Assembly (NCBI RefSeq): GCF_030549615.1
Contig: NZ_CP130832.1
Location: forward strand, 4,290,001 to 4,354,000
DNA length: 64,000 nucleotides
Direction: 5' to 3'
Source of the DNA: Stenotrophomonas sp. 610A2
Lineage (GTDB): Bacteria > Pseudomonadota > Gammaproteobacteria > Xanthomonadales > Xanthomonadaceae
The translations under genes were made by a program, and so were the position numbers. Positions 29,209 to 37,306 of the stretch are shown piece after piece. Below the pieces are notes generated by a model that did not search any database, was not told the origin of the DNA, and worked only from the letters and a program-made list of their open reading frames with translations. The first letter of the stretch is position 1; each line of letters begins with the position of its first letter.

Positions 29209-30105
29209 ATGACTATCAGCACCGACGAAACCCATGCATCCGCCCGCAGCACTGCACTCGCCGCCCAGGAAGAATCACTGAAGGCGCGGTTCATGGCACA
29301 GCGTTTCTTCAAGGAAATCGAGTCGCTTGAAGAGGAGATCAAGCAGTCAAAGAATCTCTCCCGTGCCATCGAGGAGCGCGGCATCTGGCAGCGTTTGACT
29401 TCCAGCACCGCCAAGGACCTGAGCGAGATCGCCAAGATCCAGGGCAACATCAACAAGCGCATGGTGGACCTGATCCAGGAAACCATTCGCTTGAACATGC
29501 TCAGCTACGCCGGGCTTGTGGTGTTGATGAAGGAAATGCGCGCCGGCATCGATGGTGGCTTCAAGGATGCCAACGGCAACATCACCCGGCTTGGCAAAGA
29601 GGGTCGCGACCTGGCGGAAACGGCAACCAGCATCATCTCTGGAATCCTGGACAGCTCGCAGGACACCCAGGATCGGATCGACAGCAACGCGCAAGGCATC
29701 CAGGACCTTGTCAATCGCCTCGACGCAGAAGCGCAACTGGCAACCGTACGCAGCAACGCCCTCGATGCAACGATTGCAGCACTGTCCCAACGCAGCCAAG
29801 AGAACGACACACTCGACCAATGGCAGAACGAGGCACTTTCCAGCCTGCGAGCCGAGTTGCATGAGAAGCAGGAACTGGATACGTCGCGTGACGCCGTCAT
29901 CGACAAACACGCCGGCGAGCTCGCATCCCAGGCTCACCTACTCAGCACGTTCGAACGCGCACTCATTGCGCAGCAATCGGCTAGCGAGCTGAAGTTCGCT
30001 GCGCTGATGAAGGCGCATGTGCGGATGCGCACCACCTTCATTGCTCTATTTGCGCTTGCCTTGGGTTGGTTGTCGGCAGTCAGTTGGCACGTATTCCTGC
30101 GCTGA
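29209..30105 (+). CDS. Coiled-coil protein with C-terminal membrane anchor
   Basis: 298 residues, no recognised family. Almost entirely predicted helix with heptad-rich charged stretches (about 30-60, 120-260, e.g. SLEEEIKQSKNLSRAIEERG) and one hydrophobic segment at the extreme C-terminus (about 273-295, FIALFALALGWLSAVSWHVF), so it is probably a tail-anchored inner-membrane protein. It starts 24 nt after the HNH-motif gene and is probably its partner. Base composition looks somewhat less GC-rich than the flanking housekeeping genes (by eye). Confidence 0.7.
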   Translation: MTISTDETHASARSTALAAQEESLKARFMAQRFFKEIESLEEEIKQSKNLSRAIEERGIWQRLTSSTAKDLSEIAKIQGNINKRMVDLIQETIRLNMLSYAGLVVLMKEMRAGIDGGFKDANGNITRLGKEGRDLAETATSIISGILDSSQDTQDRIDSNAQGIQDLVNRLDAEAQLATVRSNALDATIAALSQRSQENDTLDQWQNEALSSLRAELHEKQELDTSRDAVIDKHAGELASQAHLLSTFERALIAQQSASELKFAALMKAHVRMRTTFIALFALALGWLSAVSWHVFLR

Positions 30106-30160
30106 GCCGATGGTCCGGATGGCTCACGAACAAGCGCAGTGGGCCGGCGAAAGCACGCAT

Positions 30161-30179
30161 GGCGACATGGATTGTCGCC
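30161..30179. promoter_or_regulatory. Inverted repeat GGCGACA-N5-TGTCGCC, copy 2 (candidate operator)
   Basis: Same arms as copy 1 at 26389, with spacer TGGAT instead of TGATC. It is 74 nt upstream of the 35-residue membrane-protein gene. Upstream of both copies there is a similar CCGG..GAA(A)GCAC stretch, suggesting related promoters. Confidence 0.6.
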
Positions 30180-30253
30180 AAGCTCGCCCAAGCTTGATCA
30201 CCGCCCGGCGCATCCGATGCCCGGAACCTTCAGCAGAGTCAAAGGGAGCACGC

Positions 30254-30361
30254 ATGTACAAATTCATTGGCGGCGTTGTTGTATACGGTTTCGCGCTGGT
30301 TGGCCTCGCCGTCTATCTGGACAGGGCGCACGGAGATGGCCGCTTGTTCGCCAATGACTGA
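30254..30361 (+). CDS. 35-residue single-span membrane protein
   Basis: Begins MYKFIGGVVVYGFALVGLAV and ends YLDRAHGDGRLFAND. One membrane span at about residues 5-22 and a short charged tail. A strong ribosome-binding site (AAAGGGAG) precedes the ATG, and the copy 2 inverted repeat supports it being a real gene with its own promoter. Possible small partner, regulator or immunity-like component of the preceding cassette. Function unknown. Confidence 0.6.
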   Translation: MYKFIGGVVVYGFALVGLAVYLDRAHGDGRLFAND

Positions 30362-30451
30362 CAGGGAGAACGCGGCTGCCTGCAATCGCAGGCAGCACGG
30401 CCTTGTTCAGAGCGCATGGGTGGCACACTGCGGGTTCGGCCGAGGCCCAGC

Positions 30452-30892
30452 TCAGTCCAGCCAGCCATCACGCTCGCTGTGCAGGATGCGGCCATCGACG
30501 CCGCTCATGCGCACTTCCACGCGCTGGTTGCGGGCATTGCGTGCTTCCAGCTTCCAGGTGGCGCCATCGCGTTCCAGCGAATGGATCTCGCGCAGGCCTG
30601 CGGCGCCGGCACGGGCCAGGATCTGCTCGCTGCCCAACAGGGCGCGACCATCGTGTTCATCGAAGATCTCACCGGTCGCCGGGTCTACCCACACTTCGGC
30701 GAAGCGGCCATCAGCGCGCGCCACATCGGCCTCCCACAAGCCGTCGTCCTTCTCGATCTCGTGGATCTGGGTATAGCCGGCGGCACGCAGCTTCTGCTCG
30801 ACCTCGGCCATGCCCAGCGACTTGGTCTGTGCATGGGCGCTGGTGCTCAATGCCGCGGCAATGGCGGCGGTGGCGAACAATGACTTCAACAT
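30452..30892 (-). CDS. Exported PepSY-domain protein
   Basis: 146-residue predicted periplasmic protein: signal peptide (about 1-21, cleavage AHA/Q), then two PepSY-like repeats (about 25-80 and 90-146; EVEQKLRAAGYTQIHEIEKD and REIHSLERDGATWKLEARN). PepSY domains inhibit proteases or sense envelope conditions. Divergent from a second PepSY gene and the two-component operon across a shared promoter region with TGTTAG elements. Confidence 0.85.
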   Translation of the reverse strand: MLKSLFATAAIAAALSTSAHAQTKSLGMAEVEQKLRAAGYTQIHEIEKDDGLWEADVARADGRFAEVWVDPATGEIFDEHDGRALLGSEQILARAGAAGLREIHSLERDGATWKLEARNARNQRVEVRMSGVDGRILHSERDGWLD

Positions 30893-30950
30893 GGGGGAGT
30901 TCCTTGAGTGCTGCCGGATCAGCCCGGCCCGGACAGTCTCCGCCGCCTGC

Positions 30951-31005
30951 CTAACAGCGCCCTAGCCAGCACTGTTAGTCGATTGTTAGCCAGGCGCGCT
31001 ATTAA
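30951..31005 (+). promoter_or_regulatory. PhoP-type promoter between divergent PepSY genes
   Basis: TGTTAG-N5-TGTTAG direct repeat at 30973-30989, matching the PhoP-box architecture (hexamers, 11-nt period). It is followed after 10 nt by a -10-like TATTAA at 31000-31005. An inverted TGTTAG (CTAACA, 30951) faces the other gene. With a -10 here the transcript would start at about the ATG at 31013, so the PepSY mRNA may be leaderless. Confidence 0.6.
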
Positions 31006-31012
31006 TTGCGTC

Positions 31013-31321
31013 ATGTTTTCCTACCGCACCCTTGTCGCCCTCGCTGGCCTGTCCTTGCTGACGGCAGGCACGCCGCTGGCCATCGCCCATGGCCAGGACG
31101 CCGCACAGCAGACCGCGCGTCAGGCCTTGAAGCAGGGCCACTACGTGCCGCTGGAAAACATCGTGCGCGACGCGCTGAAGCGACATCCCGGCAAGCTGCT
31201 GGAAGTAGAACTCGACGACGGCATCTACGAAGTGGAGATCCTGCGTGCAGACGGCGTGGTCATCGAGCTCGACTATGATGCCCGCAGCGGCGCCTTGCTG
31301 AAGACCGAACTGGACGATTGA
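31013..31321 (+). CDS. Small exported PepSY-domain protein
   Basis: 102 residues: signal peptide (about 1-24, cleavage near AHG/Q) and one PepSY domain (LKQGHYVPLENIVRDALKRH, KLLEVELDDGIYEVEIL, GVVIELDYDARSGALL). ATG 31013 (MFSYRTLVALAG) is chosen because it gives a clean signal peptide. Its stop overlaps the regulator start (TGATG), so it is the first gene of an operon with the two-component system and probably feeds envelope signals to it. Confidence 0.85.
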   Translation: MFSYRTLVALAGLSLLTAGTPLAIAHGQDAAQQTARQALKQGHYVPLENIVRDALKRHPGKLLEVELDDGIYEVEILRADGVVIELDYDARSGALLKTELDD

Positions 31322-31983
31322 TGCGGATCCTGTTGGCCGAAGATGACCTTGAACTGGCCAGCCGCCTGCAACCCTTGCTGGAGCAGGCCGGCTACGTGGT
31401 CAACCACGTCAGCGACGGCCGCGAAGCCGAGGAACTCGGCCAGATCGAGGAACTGCAGGCAGCCATCGTCGACCTTGGCCTGCCTGGGCTGGATGGGCTC
31501 AGCGTGATCGAACGCTGGCGCAGCAATGGCCGCGACTTCCCGGTGCTGGTGCTGACCGCGCGTGGGCGCTGGCACGACAAGCTGGCCGGCTTCGATGCCG
31601 GCGCCGATGACTACCTGACCAAACCTTTCCAGGCCGATGAGCTGATCCTGCGGCTGCGGGCGCTGATCCGCCGCAGCAATGGCCACGCCAGCGCGCAGCT
31701 CAGCTGTGGGCCACTGCAGCTGGAGATCAATGCCGGGCGCTTCCTGCTGGAAGGACAGCCGTTGGCACTGAGCCCGCAGGAGTTCCGCCTGCTCAGCTAT
31801 TTCATCCACCATCCGGGCAGCGTCGTCAGTCGCGAGCGACTGGGCGAGCAGGTCTTCGACGGCGGCCATGATCCGGATTCCAATGCACTGGATGTGCTGC
31901 TGGGACGGCTGCGGCGCAAGCTTGGCGTGGACATGATCCAGACCGTGCGCGGCCAGGGCTGGCGTTTGGTCGCACCAGCATGA
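31321..31983 (+). CDS. phoP: OmpR-family response regulator, PhoP-like
   Basis: 220 residues: receiver domain with acidic pair AEDD, phospho-accepting D51 (AIVDLGLPGLDG) and YLTKPF; winged-helix domain from about 125 (LSPQEFRLLSYFIHHPG, GQGWRLVAP). The TGTTAG-N5-TGTTAG box upstream of the operon and the PhoQ-like kinase H-box support PhoP, which controls Mg2+/cationic-peptide responses. QseB- or PmrA-type orthology is not excluded. Start ATG 31321 overlaps the PepSY stop; stop overlaps the kinase start (ATGA). Confidence 0.75.
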   Translation: MRILLAEDDLELASRLQPLLEQAGYVVNHVSDGREAEELGQIEELQAAIVDLGLPGLDGLSVIERWRSNGRDFPVLVLTARGRWHDKLAGFDAGADDYLTKPFQADELILRLRALIRRSNGHASAQLSCGPLQLEINAGRFLLEGQPLALSPQEFRLLSYFIHHPGSVVSRERLGEQVFDGGHDPDSNALDVLLGRLRRKLGVDMIQTVRGQGWRLVAPA

Positions 31984-33308
31984 AGGCACTTTCACTGCGT
32001 GCGCGCCTGCTGCTTGCCGGCGGTCTCGGCCTGGTGTTGGTATCGGTGCTGGCCGGTGTACTGCTGGGGCGCTTGTTCGAACAGGCAGCGCGCGACAACC
32101 TGGACACGCAACTTGAACAGGACCTGCTTACCGTATTGGCGCAGGCCGAGATCGACGCCAGCGGCAAGCTCACGCTGCGCCAGGAACCCAACGACGCCCG
32201 CTTCCAGCGGGTGTTCTCCGGCGCGTACTGGCAGATCGCCACGACCGATGGCCAGGTGCTGCTGCAATCACGCTCGTTGTGGGACGAAAGCCTGCAGCCG
32301 CCGATTCCAAAGATTCCCACCCAGGCAATCGGCGCGGACTTCAGCGGTCCGATGCAGCAACCCCTGCGCGGCCTGACCCAACAGGTGCGCTTGCCGCGCA
32401 GCAAAGCACCACTGCAGGTCACCGTCGCCAGCGATCGCAGCCAGTTGGATGCCGATGTCGCCCGTTTCCGCCAGCGCTCGGCGCTGGCGATGGCGGTATT
32501 GATCGCAGCGTGGCTGGCGGTGCTGGTCAGCCAGGTGCAGTTCGGCCTGCGTCCATTGCGCGCGCTTGGCAAACGTGTGGAACAGGTACGTCATGGCGAT
32601 GCCGCACAGATCAGCAGCGAGGGGCTGGGGCGCGAAGTAGCGCCGCTGGCCGAAGAACTCAACGCCCTGCTGGCCCACCACCAGCGCATGGTCAGCCGCG
32701 CGCGCAGTAGCGCGCAGGATCTGGCGCATGCGTTGAAGACACCGCTGAGCGTGCTGCATGCCGAAGCCGATGGCAGCGGCGAGCACTGGCGGCAAACCCT
32801 GCGCGAGCAAAGCCGGCGCATGCAGGCAAGCATTGATCGTTATCTGGCCTCGGGCATGGCCGCAGACCGGCATCAACGCAGCGCGGTAGGACCAGTCGCG
32901 CAATCGCTGTGCCGACTGATGCAGCGTGTGCACGACGAACGCAACATCCGTTTCGTCGCCGACGATATCGATGCGCAGCTGTGCTTTGCCGGCGCGGCAG
33001 CCGATCTCGAGGAAATGCTCGGCAATCTGCTCGACAACGCTGGCCGCTGGGCAGCGCATGAAGTGCGCATCCAGGCACGTGCAGACAATCAGCAGGTACT
33101 GATCGACGTCATCGATGACGGCCCGGGATTGGCCGAGGAAGCGCTGCAACAGGTGCTGCAACGTGGCGTACGTCTGGACGAACGCGATGGCAGCAGCGGG
33201 CTTGGGCTGGCGATAGTCGGCGACATCGTCGACAGCTACGGCGGCAGCTTGACCCTGCGCAATACCGCCGGCGGCCTGTGCGCAAGCCTGCAGCTGCCAC
33301 GGGCCTGA
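31980..33308 (+). CDS. phoQ: Sensor histidine kinase, PhoQ-like
   Basis: 442 residues: membrane span 1 (about 9-30), a periplasmic sensor of about 135 residues, membrane span 2 (about 168-186), HAMP-like linker, HisKA with H250 in AQDLAHALKTPLSVL (the PhoQ-type H-box), and HATPase with MLGNLLDNAGRWA and GSSGLGLAIVGDI. The sensor does not show the strongly acidic patch of E. coli PhoQ, so the stimulus may differ. Overlaps the regulator gene by 4 nt. Confidence 0.78.
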   Translation: MKALSLRARLLLAGGLGLVLVSVLAGVLLGRLFEQAARDNLDTQLEQDLLTVLAQAEIDASGKLTLRQEPNDARFQRVFSGAYWQIATTDGQVLLQSRSLWDESLQPPIPKIPTQAIGADFSGPMQQPLRGLTQQVRLPRSKAPLQVTVASDRSQLDADVARFRQRSALAMAVLIAAWLAVLVSQVQFGLRPLRALGKRVEQVRHGDAAQISSEGLGREVAPLAEELNALLAHHQRMVSRARSSAQDLAHALKTPLSVLHAEADGSGEHWRQTLREQSRRMQASIDRYLASGMAADRHQRSAVGPVAQSLCRLMQRVHDERNIRFVADDIDAQLCFAGAAADLEEMLGNLLDNAGRWAAHEVRIQARADNQQVLIDVIDDGPGLAEEALQQVLQRGVRLDERDGSSGLGLAIVGDIVDSYGGSLTLRNTAGGLCASLQLPRA

Positions 33309-33328
33309 GCGCGCACCAAACCACACAG

Positions 33329-33373
33329 CCAAAGAAAACGCCGCGCAGGCAGGCCTGCGCGGCGTTCGCTGTT
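33329..33373 (-). terminator. Terminator between phoQ-like gene and speA
   Basis: Long GC-rich inverted repeat AACGCCGCGCAGGC / GCCTGCGCGGCGTT. On the minus strand it is followed by TTTCTTT, which ends speA; the plus-strand tail is weaker, so partial bidirectional use is possible. Confidence 0.75.
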
Positions 33374-33393
33374 TCCCTGCATGGGCTGTTGGA

Positions 33394-35283
33394 TCAGCCC
33401 AGCGGTTCGTCCGACAGGTAGGTGTAACCGGTCAGGCCCGCTTCCAGCGCGGCATCCAGTTCTGCGGCACGTTCTGCCGATAGATCGGCGGCAGCCACGC
33501 GCTCACGGTAGGCGGTGCGCAGGTCGGCCAGGCTGTAGCCGACGTAGTCCAGCATCACGTCGGTGGTGTCACCGCGACGCTGCTGGGTGATCACGTAGCC
33601 ATCGTCTTCCACCACCACTTCCACCGCGTCGGTATCGCCGAACAGGTTGTGGATGTCGCCGAGGATTTCCTGGTAGGCACCGACCAGGAAGAAGCCGATG
33701 CGGTAGCTCTCGCCATGACGCACCGCGTGCAGTGGCAACGAGCTGTCCAGGCTTTCGTTCTCGACATAGGTCTTGACCATGCCATCGGAATCGCAGGTCA
33801 TGTCGGCGATCACGCCGCGACGCTCGGGGCGCTCGTTCAAGCGCTCGATCGGCACGATCGGGAACACCTGGTCGATTGCCCATGCATCCGGGATCGACTC
33901 GAACACGCTGAAGTTGACGAAGTACTTGTCGACCAGGCGGTCGTTCAATTCGTCCAGCGCCGGGCGATGGCTCTTTTCGTCATAGCTCAGGCGCGCACGC
34001 ACGCCGTTGGCGATGGCGTAGAACAGGTCATCAATGCGCGCACGCTGCGGCAGGTCGATCTGGCCCAGCGCATAAGCGCTCAAGCCCTCGGCATGGAAAT
34101 GCTGGGCTTCCTGGAACAGTTCCACCGCCGGGCGCTGGTCGAGTTCCTCATGGATCTCGCGCAGGTGACGGATCGCCGCCGGCTCGTCGTCATGCGCTTC
34201 CGGCACGCGGCCTTCGGCTGCCTGCTCCACTTCCGACACATTGGCGATCAGCACGGCGTGATGCGCGGTCATCGCGCGGCCGCACTCGGTGATGATGCGC
34301 GGCGGGGTCAGACCATGCGCTTCGCAGGCCTCGGCCAGCGGCTGCACGATGTTGCTGGCGTAGGCGTTGAGGCCGTAATTGATCGAGCAGTAGCTGCGCG
34401 AACGGGTGCCTTCGTAGTCGATGCCCAGACCGCCGCCGACATCGACGTGGCTGATCTTGGCGCCCAGCTGCGACAGCTCGACGAAGTAACGGGTGGCCTC
34501 GCGCATGCCGTTGGCGATGTCGCGCACATTGCTGATCTGGCTGCCCATGTGGAAATGCAGCAGGTTCAGGCAATCGGCGTACTCGGTGTCACGCAGGGCC
34601 TTCCACAGGTCCAGCAGCTGGCGCGGGGACAGGCCGAACTTGGCCTTGTCGCCACCGCTGTTCTGCCACTTGCCCGCGCCCAGCGAGGCAAGGCGCATGC
34701 GCACGCCCAGGCCTGGCTTCACGTCCAATGCCTTGGATTCCTCCAGCACCAGCTTCAGCTCGGACGGCTTCTCGATGACGATATAGGTCTGCAGGCCGAG
34801 CTTGCGGCCGATCAGGGCCAAGCGGATGTACTCGCGGTCCTTGTAGCCGTTGCAGACGATCAGTCCGCCCGGCCGGCTCAGCGCCAGCACTGCCATCAGC
34901 TCCGGCTTGGAGCCGGCTTCCAGGCCAAAGCCCTCGCCGTGGTGGCTGGCCAGGGTGCCGGCCACGCCACGGTGCTGGTTCACCTTGATCGGGTAGACCG
35001 CGGTATAGCCGCCAGCGTAGTCCCAGTCGGACTGGGCCTGGGCGAAGGCAGCCTGCAGCTTGCCCAGGCGCTGGCCGAGGATGTCCGGGAAGCGCACCAG
35101 CAACGGCAGTTTGGCACCGGCGGCACGCGCCGAATCGACAACCTGCGGCAACGACACCGCCGCGCCTTGGGCGCCTGCGGGACGGACCATGACGTGCCCG
35201 GCGGCATCGACGTCGAAATAACCATCAGACCAGTGCGGAATCGAATAGGTCTTGCGGGCCTGTTCGAGGGACCAATCGCTCAT
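33394..35283 (-). CDS. speA: Biosynthetic arginine decarboxylase
   Basis: PLP- and Mg-dependent enzyme making agmatine, the first step of putrescine synthesis from arginine. 629 residues, typical length. N-terminus MSDWSLEQARKTYSIPHWSDG, PLP-lysine region YPIKVNQHRGV, glycine-rich HVDVGGGLGIDYEG, and the C-terminal CDSDGMVKTYVE substrate motif. ATG 35283 is the family start; a longer upstream frame is non-conserved. Divergent from speE, which uses putrescine; the agmatine-processing genes and speD are not in the window. Confidence 0.96.
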   Translation of the reverse strand: MSDWSLEQARKTYSIPHWSDGYFDVDAAGHVMVRPAGAQGAAVSLPQVVDSARAAGAKLPLLVRFPDILGQRLGKLQAAFAQAQSDWDYAGGYTAVYPIKVNQHRGVAGTLASHHGEGFGLEAGSKPELMAVLALSRPGGLIVCNGYKDREYIRLALIGRKLGLQTYIVIEKPSELKLVLEESKALDVKPGLGVRMRLASLGAGKWQNSGGDKAKFGLSPRQLLDLWKALRDTEYADCLNLLHFHMGSQISNVRDIANGMREATRYFVELSQLGAKISHVDVGGGLGIDYEGTRSRSYCSINYGLNAYASNIVQPLAEACEAHGLTPPRIITECGRAMTAHHAVLIANVSEVEQAAEGRVPEAHDDEPAAIRHLREIHEELDQRPAVELFQEAQHFHAEGLSAYALGQIDLPQRARIDDLFYAIANGVRARLSYDEKSHRPALDELNDRLVDKYFVNFSVFESIPDAWAIDQVFPIVPIERLNERPERRGVIADMTCDSDGMVKTYVENESLDSSLPLHAVRHGESYRIGFFLVGAYQEILGDIHNLFGDTDAVEVVVEDDGYVITQQRRGDTTDVMLDYVGYSLADLRTAYRERVAAADLSAERAAELDAALEAGLTGYTYLSDEPLG

Positions 35284-35370
35284 CGGCGTAGCAACTCTCA
35301 GCTGTGGATAAATAAGGACGCGCATTCTAACGCTAGCGGGGCAAGGGTCCGTTACAATCCGCGCCCTCAC

Positions 35371-35490
35371 TACCTCCCCTCTCCCCCCGGGAGAGGGGTC
35401 GGGGGTGAGGGTAAGCGTGAAACCTGAATATGTCAGGCTTCGCCCTTACCCTCATCCGCCCCTTCGGGGCACCTTCTCCCGGTGGGAGAA
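35371..35490. repeat. Family A hairpin repeats in the speA-speE gap
   Basis: CCTCCCCTCTCCCCCCGGGA and its mirror with GTGAGGGTAAGC at 35371-35416, and an inverted relative (CTTACCCTCATCCGCCCC with CTTCTCCCGGTGGGAGAAGG) at 35448-35492. The second hairpin would lie in the 5' leader of speE if transcription starts after the TACAAT at 35353. Confidence 0.75.
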
Positions 35491-35517
35491 GGACAGCCCC
35501 AGCACCCAGGAATCATC

Positions 35518-36375
35518 ATGACCTCCAACGAAAACTGGTTCATCGAACACTTCCAGCCGACCGGTTCGGCTATTGGTTTCCGCATCACCGGCAAGCTGGA
35601 CGAGGTGCAGTCGCCGTTCCAGAAGATCGAGATCTACGACAGCACCGACTGGGGCAAGTTGATGGTCATCGACGGCGCCATGATGCTGACCACCAAGGAC
35701 AATTTCTTCTACCACGAGATGATCAGCCACCCGGTGCTGTTCACCCACCCGGCGCCGAAGCGCGTGGTCATCATCGGCGGCGGCGACTGCGGCACCCTGC
35801 GCGAGGTGCTCAAGCACCCGGGCGTGGAGAGCGCCACCCAGTGCGATATCGACGAGCAGGTCACCCGCATGGCCGAGAAGTACTTCCCGGAACTGTGCGA
35901 ATCCAACGGTGATGCACGCGCCGAGCTGCTGTTCGACGACGGCGTGGCCTACATGGCCAACTGCGCCCCGGGCAGCGTGGACGTGGTGATCGTCGACTCC
36001 ACCGACCCGGTCGGCCCGGCCGAAGGCCTGTTCAACAAGGCCTTCTTCGAAAGCTGCTTCCGCGCCCTGAAGGACGACGGCCTGCTGGTTCAGCAGAGCG
36101 AGTCGCCGCTGGCCCTGCTGGAGCTGATCAAGGACATGCGTTCGGAGATGGGCAAGGCCGGCTTCCAGTCGTTCAAGACCCTGCCGTTCCCGCAGCCGTG
36201 CTACCCGACCGGCTGGTGGTCGGTGACCGTGGCCAGCAAGCAGGCCGGTTTCGGCTTCGGCTTCCGCGAGGCCGATTCGGCCGCCAAGCCGTTCGACACC
36301 CTGTACTACACCGCCCCGCTGCACACCGGCGTGCTGGTCAGCCCGCCGTTCGTGGCCAAGGCCCTGGGCGAATAA
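35518..36375 (+). CDS. speE: Spermidine synthase
   Basis: Transfers aminopropyl from decarboxylated SAM to putrescine. 285 residues. Rossmann-type methyltransferase fold with VVIIGGGDCGTLREVLKH, CDIDEQVTRMAEKYFP and IVDSTDPVGPAEGLFNK (catalytic Asp, gatekeeper). ATG 35518 (MTSNENWFIEHFQ) follows a CAGGA ribosome-binding site; a frame open upstream reads through repeat sequence. Terminator after the stop. Confidence 0.97.
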   Translation: MTSNENWFIEHFQPTGSAIGFRITGKLDEVQSPFQKIEIYDSTDWGKLMVIDGAMMLTTKDNFFYHEMISHPVLFTHPAPKRVVIIGGGDCGTLREVLKHPGVESATQCDIDEQVTRMAEKYFPELCESNGDARAELLFDDGVAYMANCAPGSVDVVIVDSTDPVGPAEGLFNKAFFESCFRALKDDGLLVQQSESPLALLELIKDMRSEMGKAGFQSFKTLPFPQPCYPTGWWSVTVASKQAGFGFGFREADSAAKPFDTLYYTAPLHTGVLVSPPFVAKALGE

Positions 36376-36399
36376 GCCCGCTGCCAGCGCCGTGAATCG

Positions 36400-36437
36400 A
36401 ACCCCGCGCCCGCAATGGCGCGGGGTTTTTCGTTTTC
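36400..36437 (+). terminator. Terminator of speE
   Basis: ACCCCGCGCC / GGCGCGGGGT stem with TTTTCGTTTT tail. Confidence 0.9.
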
Positions 36438-36550
36438 CGGCCATGACGCACACAGGCCAGGTTTCATCAGTCACACCATCGCAACAATCCTTTCCGGCCC
36501 AGGACGCCAACATTTTTTTTACATTCAGCAATTCATGGACCGTGCAGTTT

Positions 36551-36556
36551 TATAAT
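36551..36556 (+). promoter_or_regulatory. Possible -10 element for the kinase-like gene
   Basis: A TATAAT hexamer stands in an unusually AT-rich stretch, 85 nt before the kinase-like start codon. No good -35 at 17 nt spacing is visible. Confidence 0.35.
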
Positions 36557-36640
36557 TGCCGCACATCCCCGCCCACTCGGGCACGTTAGACCGGCTTTGC
36601 AAGACGCTTTCCGCGCCATGCCCGCGTCAGGAAGGTTTTG

Positions 36641-37297
36641 ATGAACACATTGCCCAGTTTCGACGGCGAACACGCGGTTGTTCCCGCCCACCATCTGCTC
36701 AAGCGCGGCGAACGCCTGCTGGAGCCTGACGTCTACCGCACCGAACTGGACGGCCGCCCGGCCGTGGTCAAGGACTACCGCCGCTATCAGGGGACTCCCC
36801 TGTCGCCGGTGGCGCGCCTGCTGGTGCACCGCGAAGCCAAGGTGCTCAAGCGCCTGCAGGGCTGGAAGCACGCCCCGGCGCTGCTGGGCACCCTTGGCGG
36901 TCTGGCGCTGGGCATGGAATTCATCCCCGGTGACACCTTGAGCGCCGGCGTGCAGGGCGTCACCCAGGAAGTCTTCGACCAGCTGCAGAACGCGCTGGCG
37001 CGCCTGCATGCGGCCGGCATCACCCATAACGACCTGCACGGCACCAATGTGGTGGTCAGCGCCGGCGTGCCGGTATTGCTGGACTTCACCTCGGCGCTGC
37101 GGGCGCCGCGCTGGCTGCGCAACTGGCCGATCTTCCGCCAGCTGCGCCGCAGCGACATGAAGAACCTGGTGAAGATGCGCCAGCGTCTGACCGGAATGAA
37201 GCCCTCCGCCGAACAGGCCGCAGCGCTGGCCGAACCGGGCTGGGTGCAGGCGGTGCGTAACGCGTGGAAGCGGCTTTATCGGCGGATCAAAGGCTAA
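36641..37297 (+). CDS. Small protein kinase-like protein (RIO/lipopolysaccharide-kinase type)
   Basis: 218 residues with a minimal kinase core: ATP-binding Lys in AVVKDYRR (K44), Glu in HREAKVLK (E66), catalytic loop THNDLHGTNVVV (D131, N136) and metal-binding Asp in LLDFTSAL (D148). It lacks a full C-lobe, as in RIO and Kdo/heptose-kinase families. Substrate unknown. ATG 36641 is preceded by AGGAAGG. Monocistronic, bounded by the speE terminator and a family B repeat. Confidence 0.75.
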   Translation: MNTLPSFDGEHAVVPAHHLLKRGERLLEPDVYRTELDGRPAVVKDYRRYQGTPLSPVARLLVHREAKVLKRLQGWKHAPALLGTLGGLALGMEFIPGDTLSAGVQGVTQEVFDQLQNALARLHAAGITHNDLHGTNVVVSAGVPVLLDFTSALRAPRWLRNWPIFRQLRRSDMKNLVKMRQRLTGMKPSAEQAAALAEPGWVQAVRNAWKRLYRRIKG

Positions 37298-37306
37298 GGC
37301 CGAAGC

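Noticed and set aside
33649..35427. 592-codon plus-strand frame antisense to speA
   Set aside because: No motif; speA is complete on the other strand.
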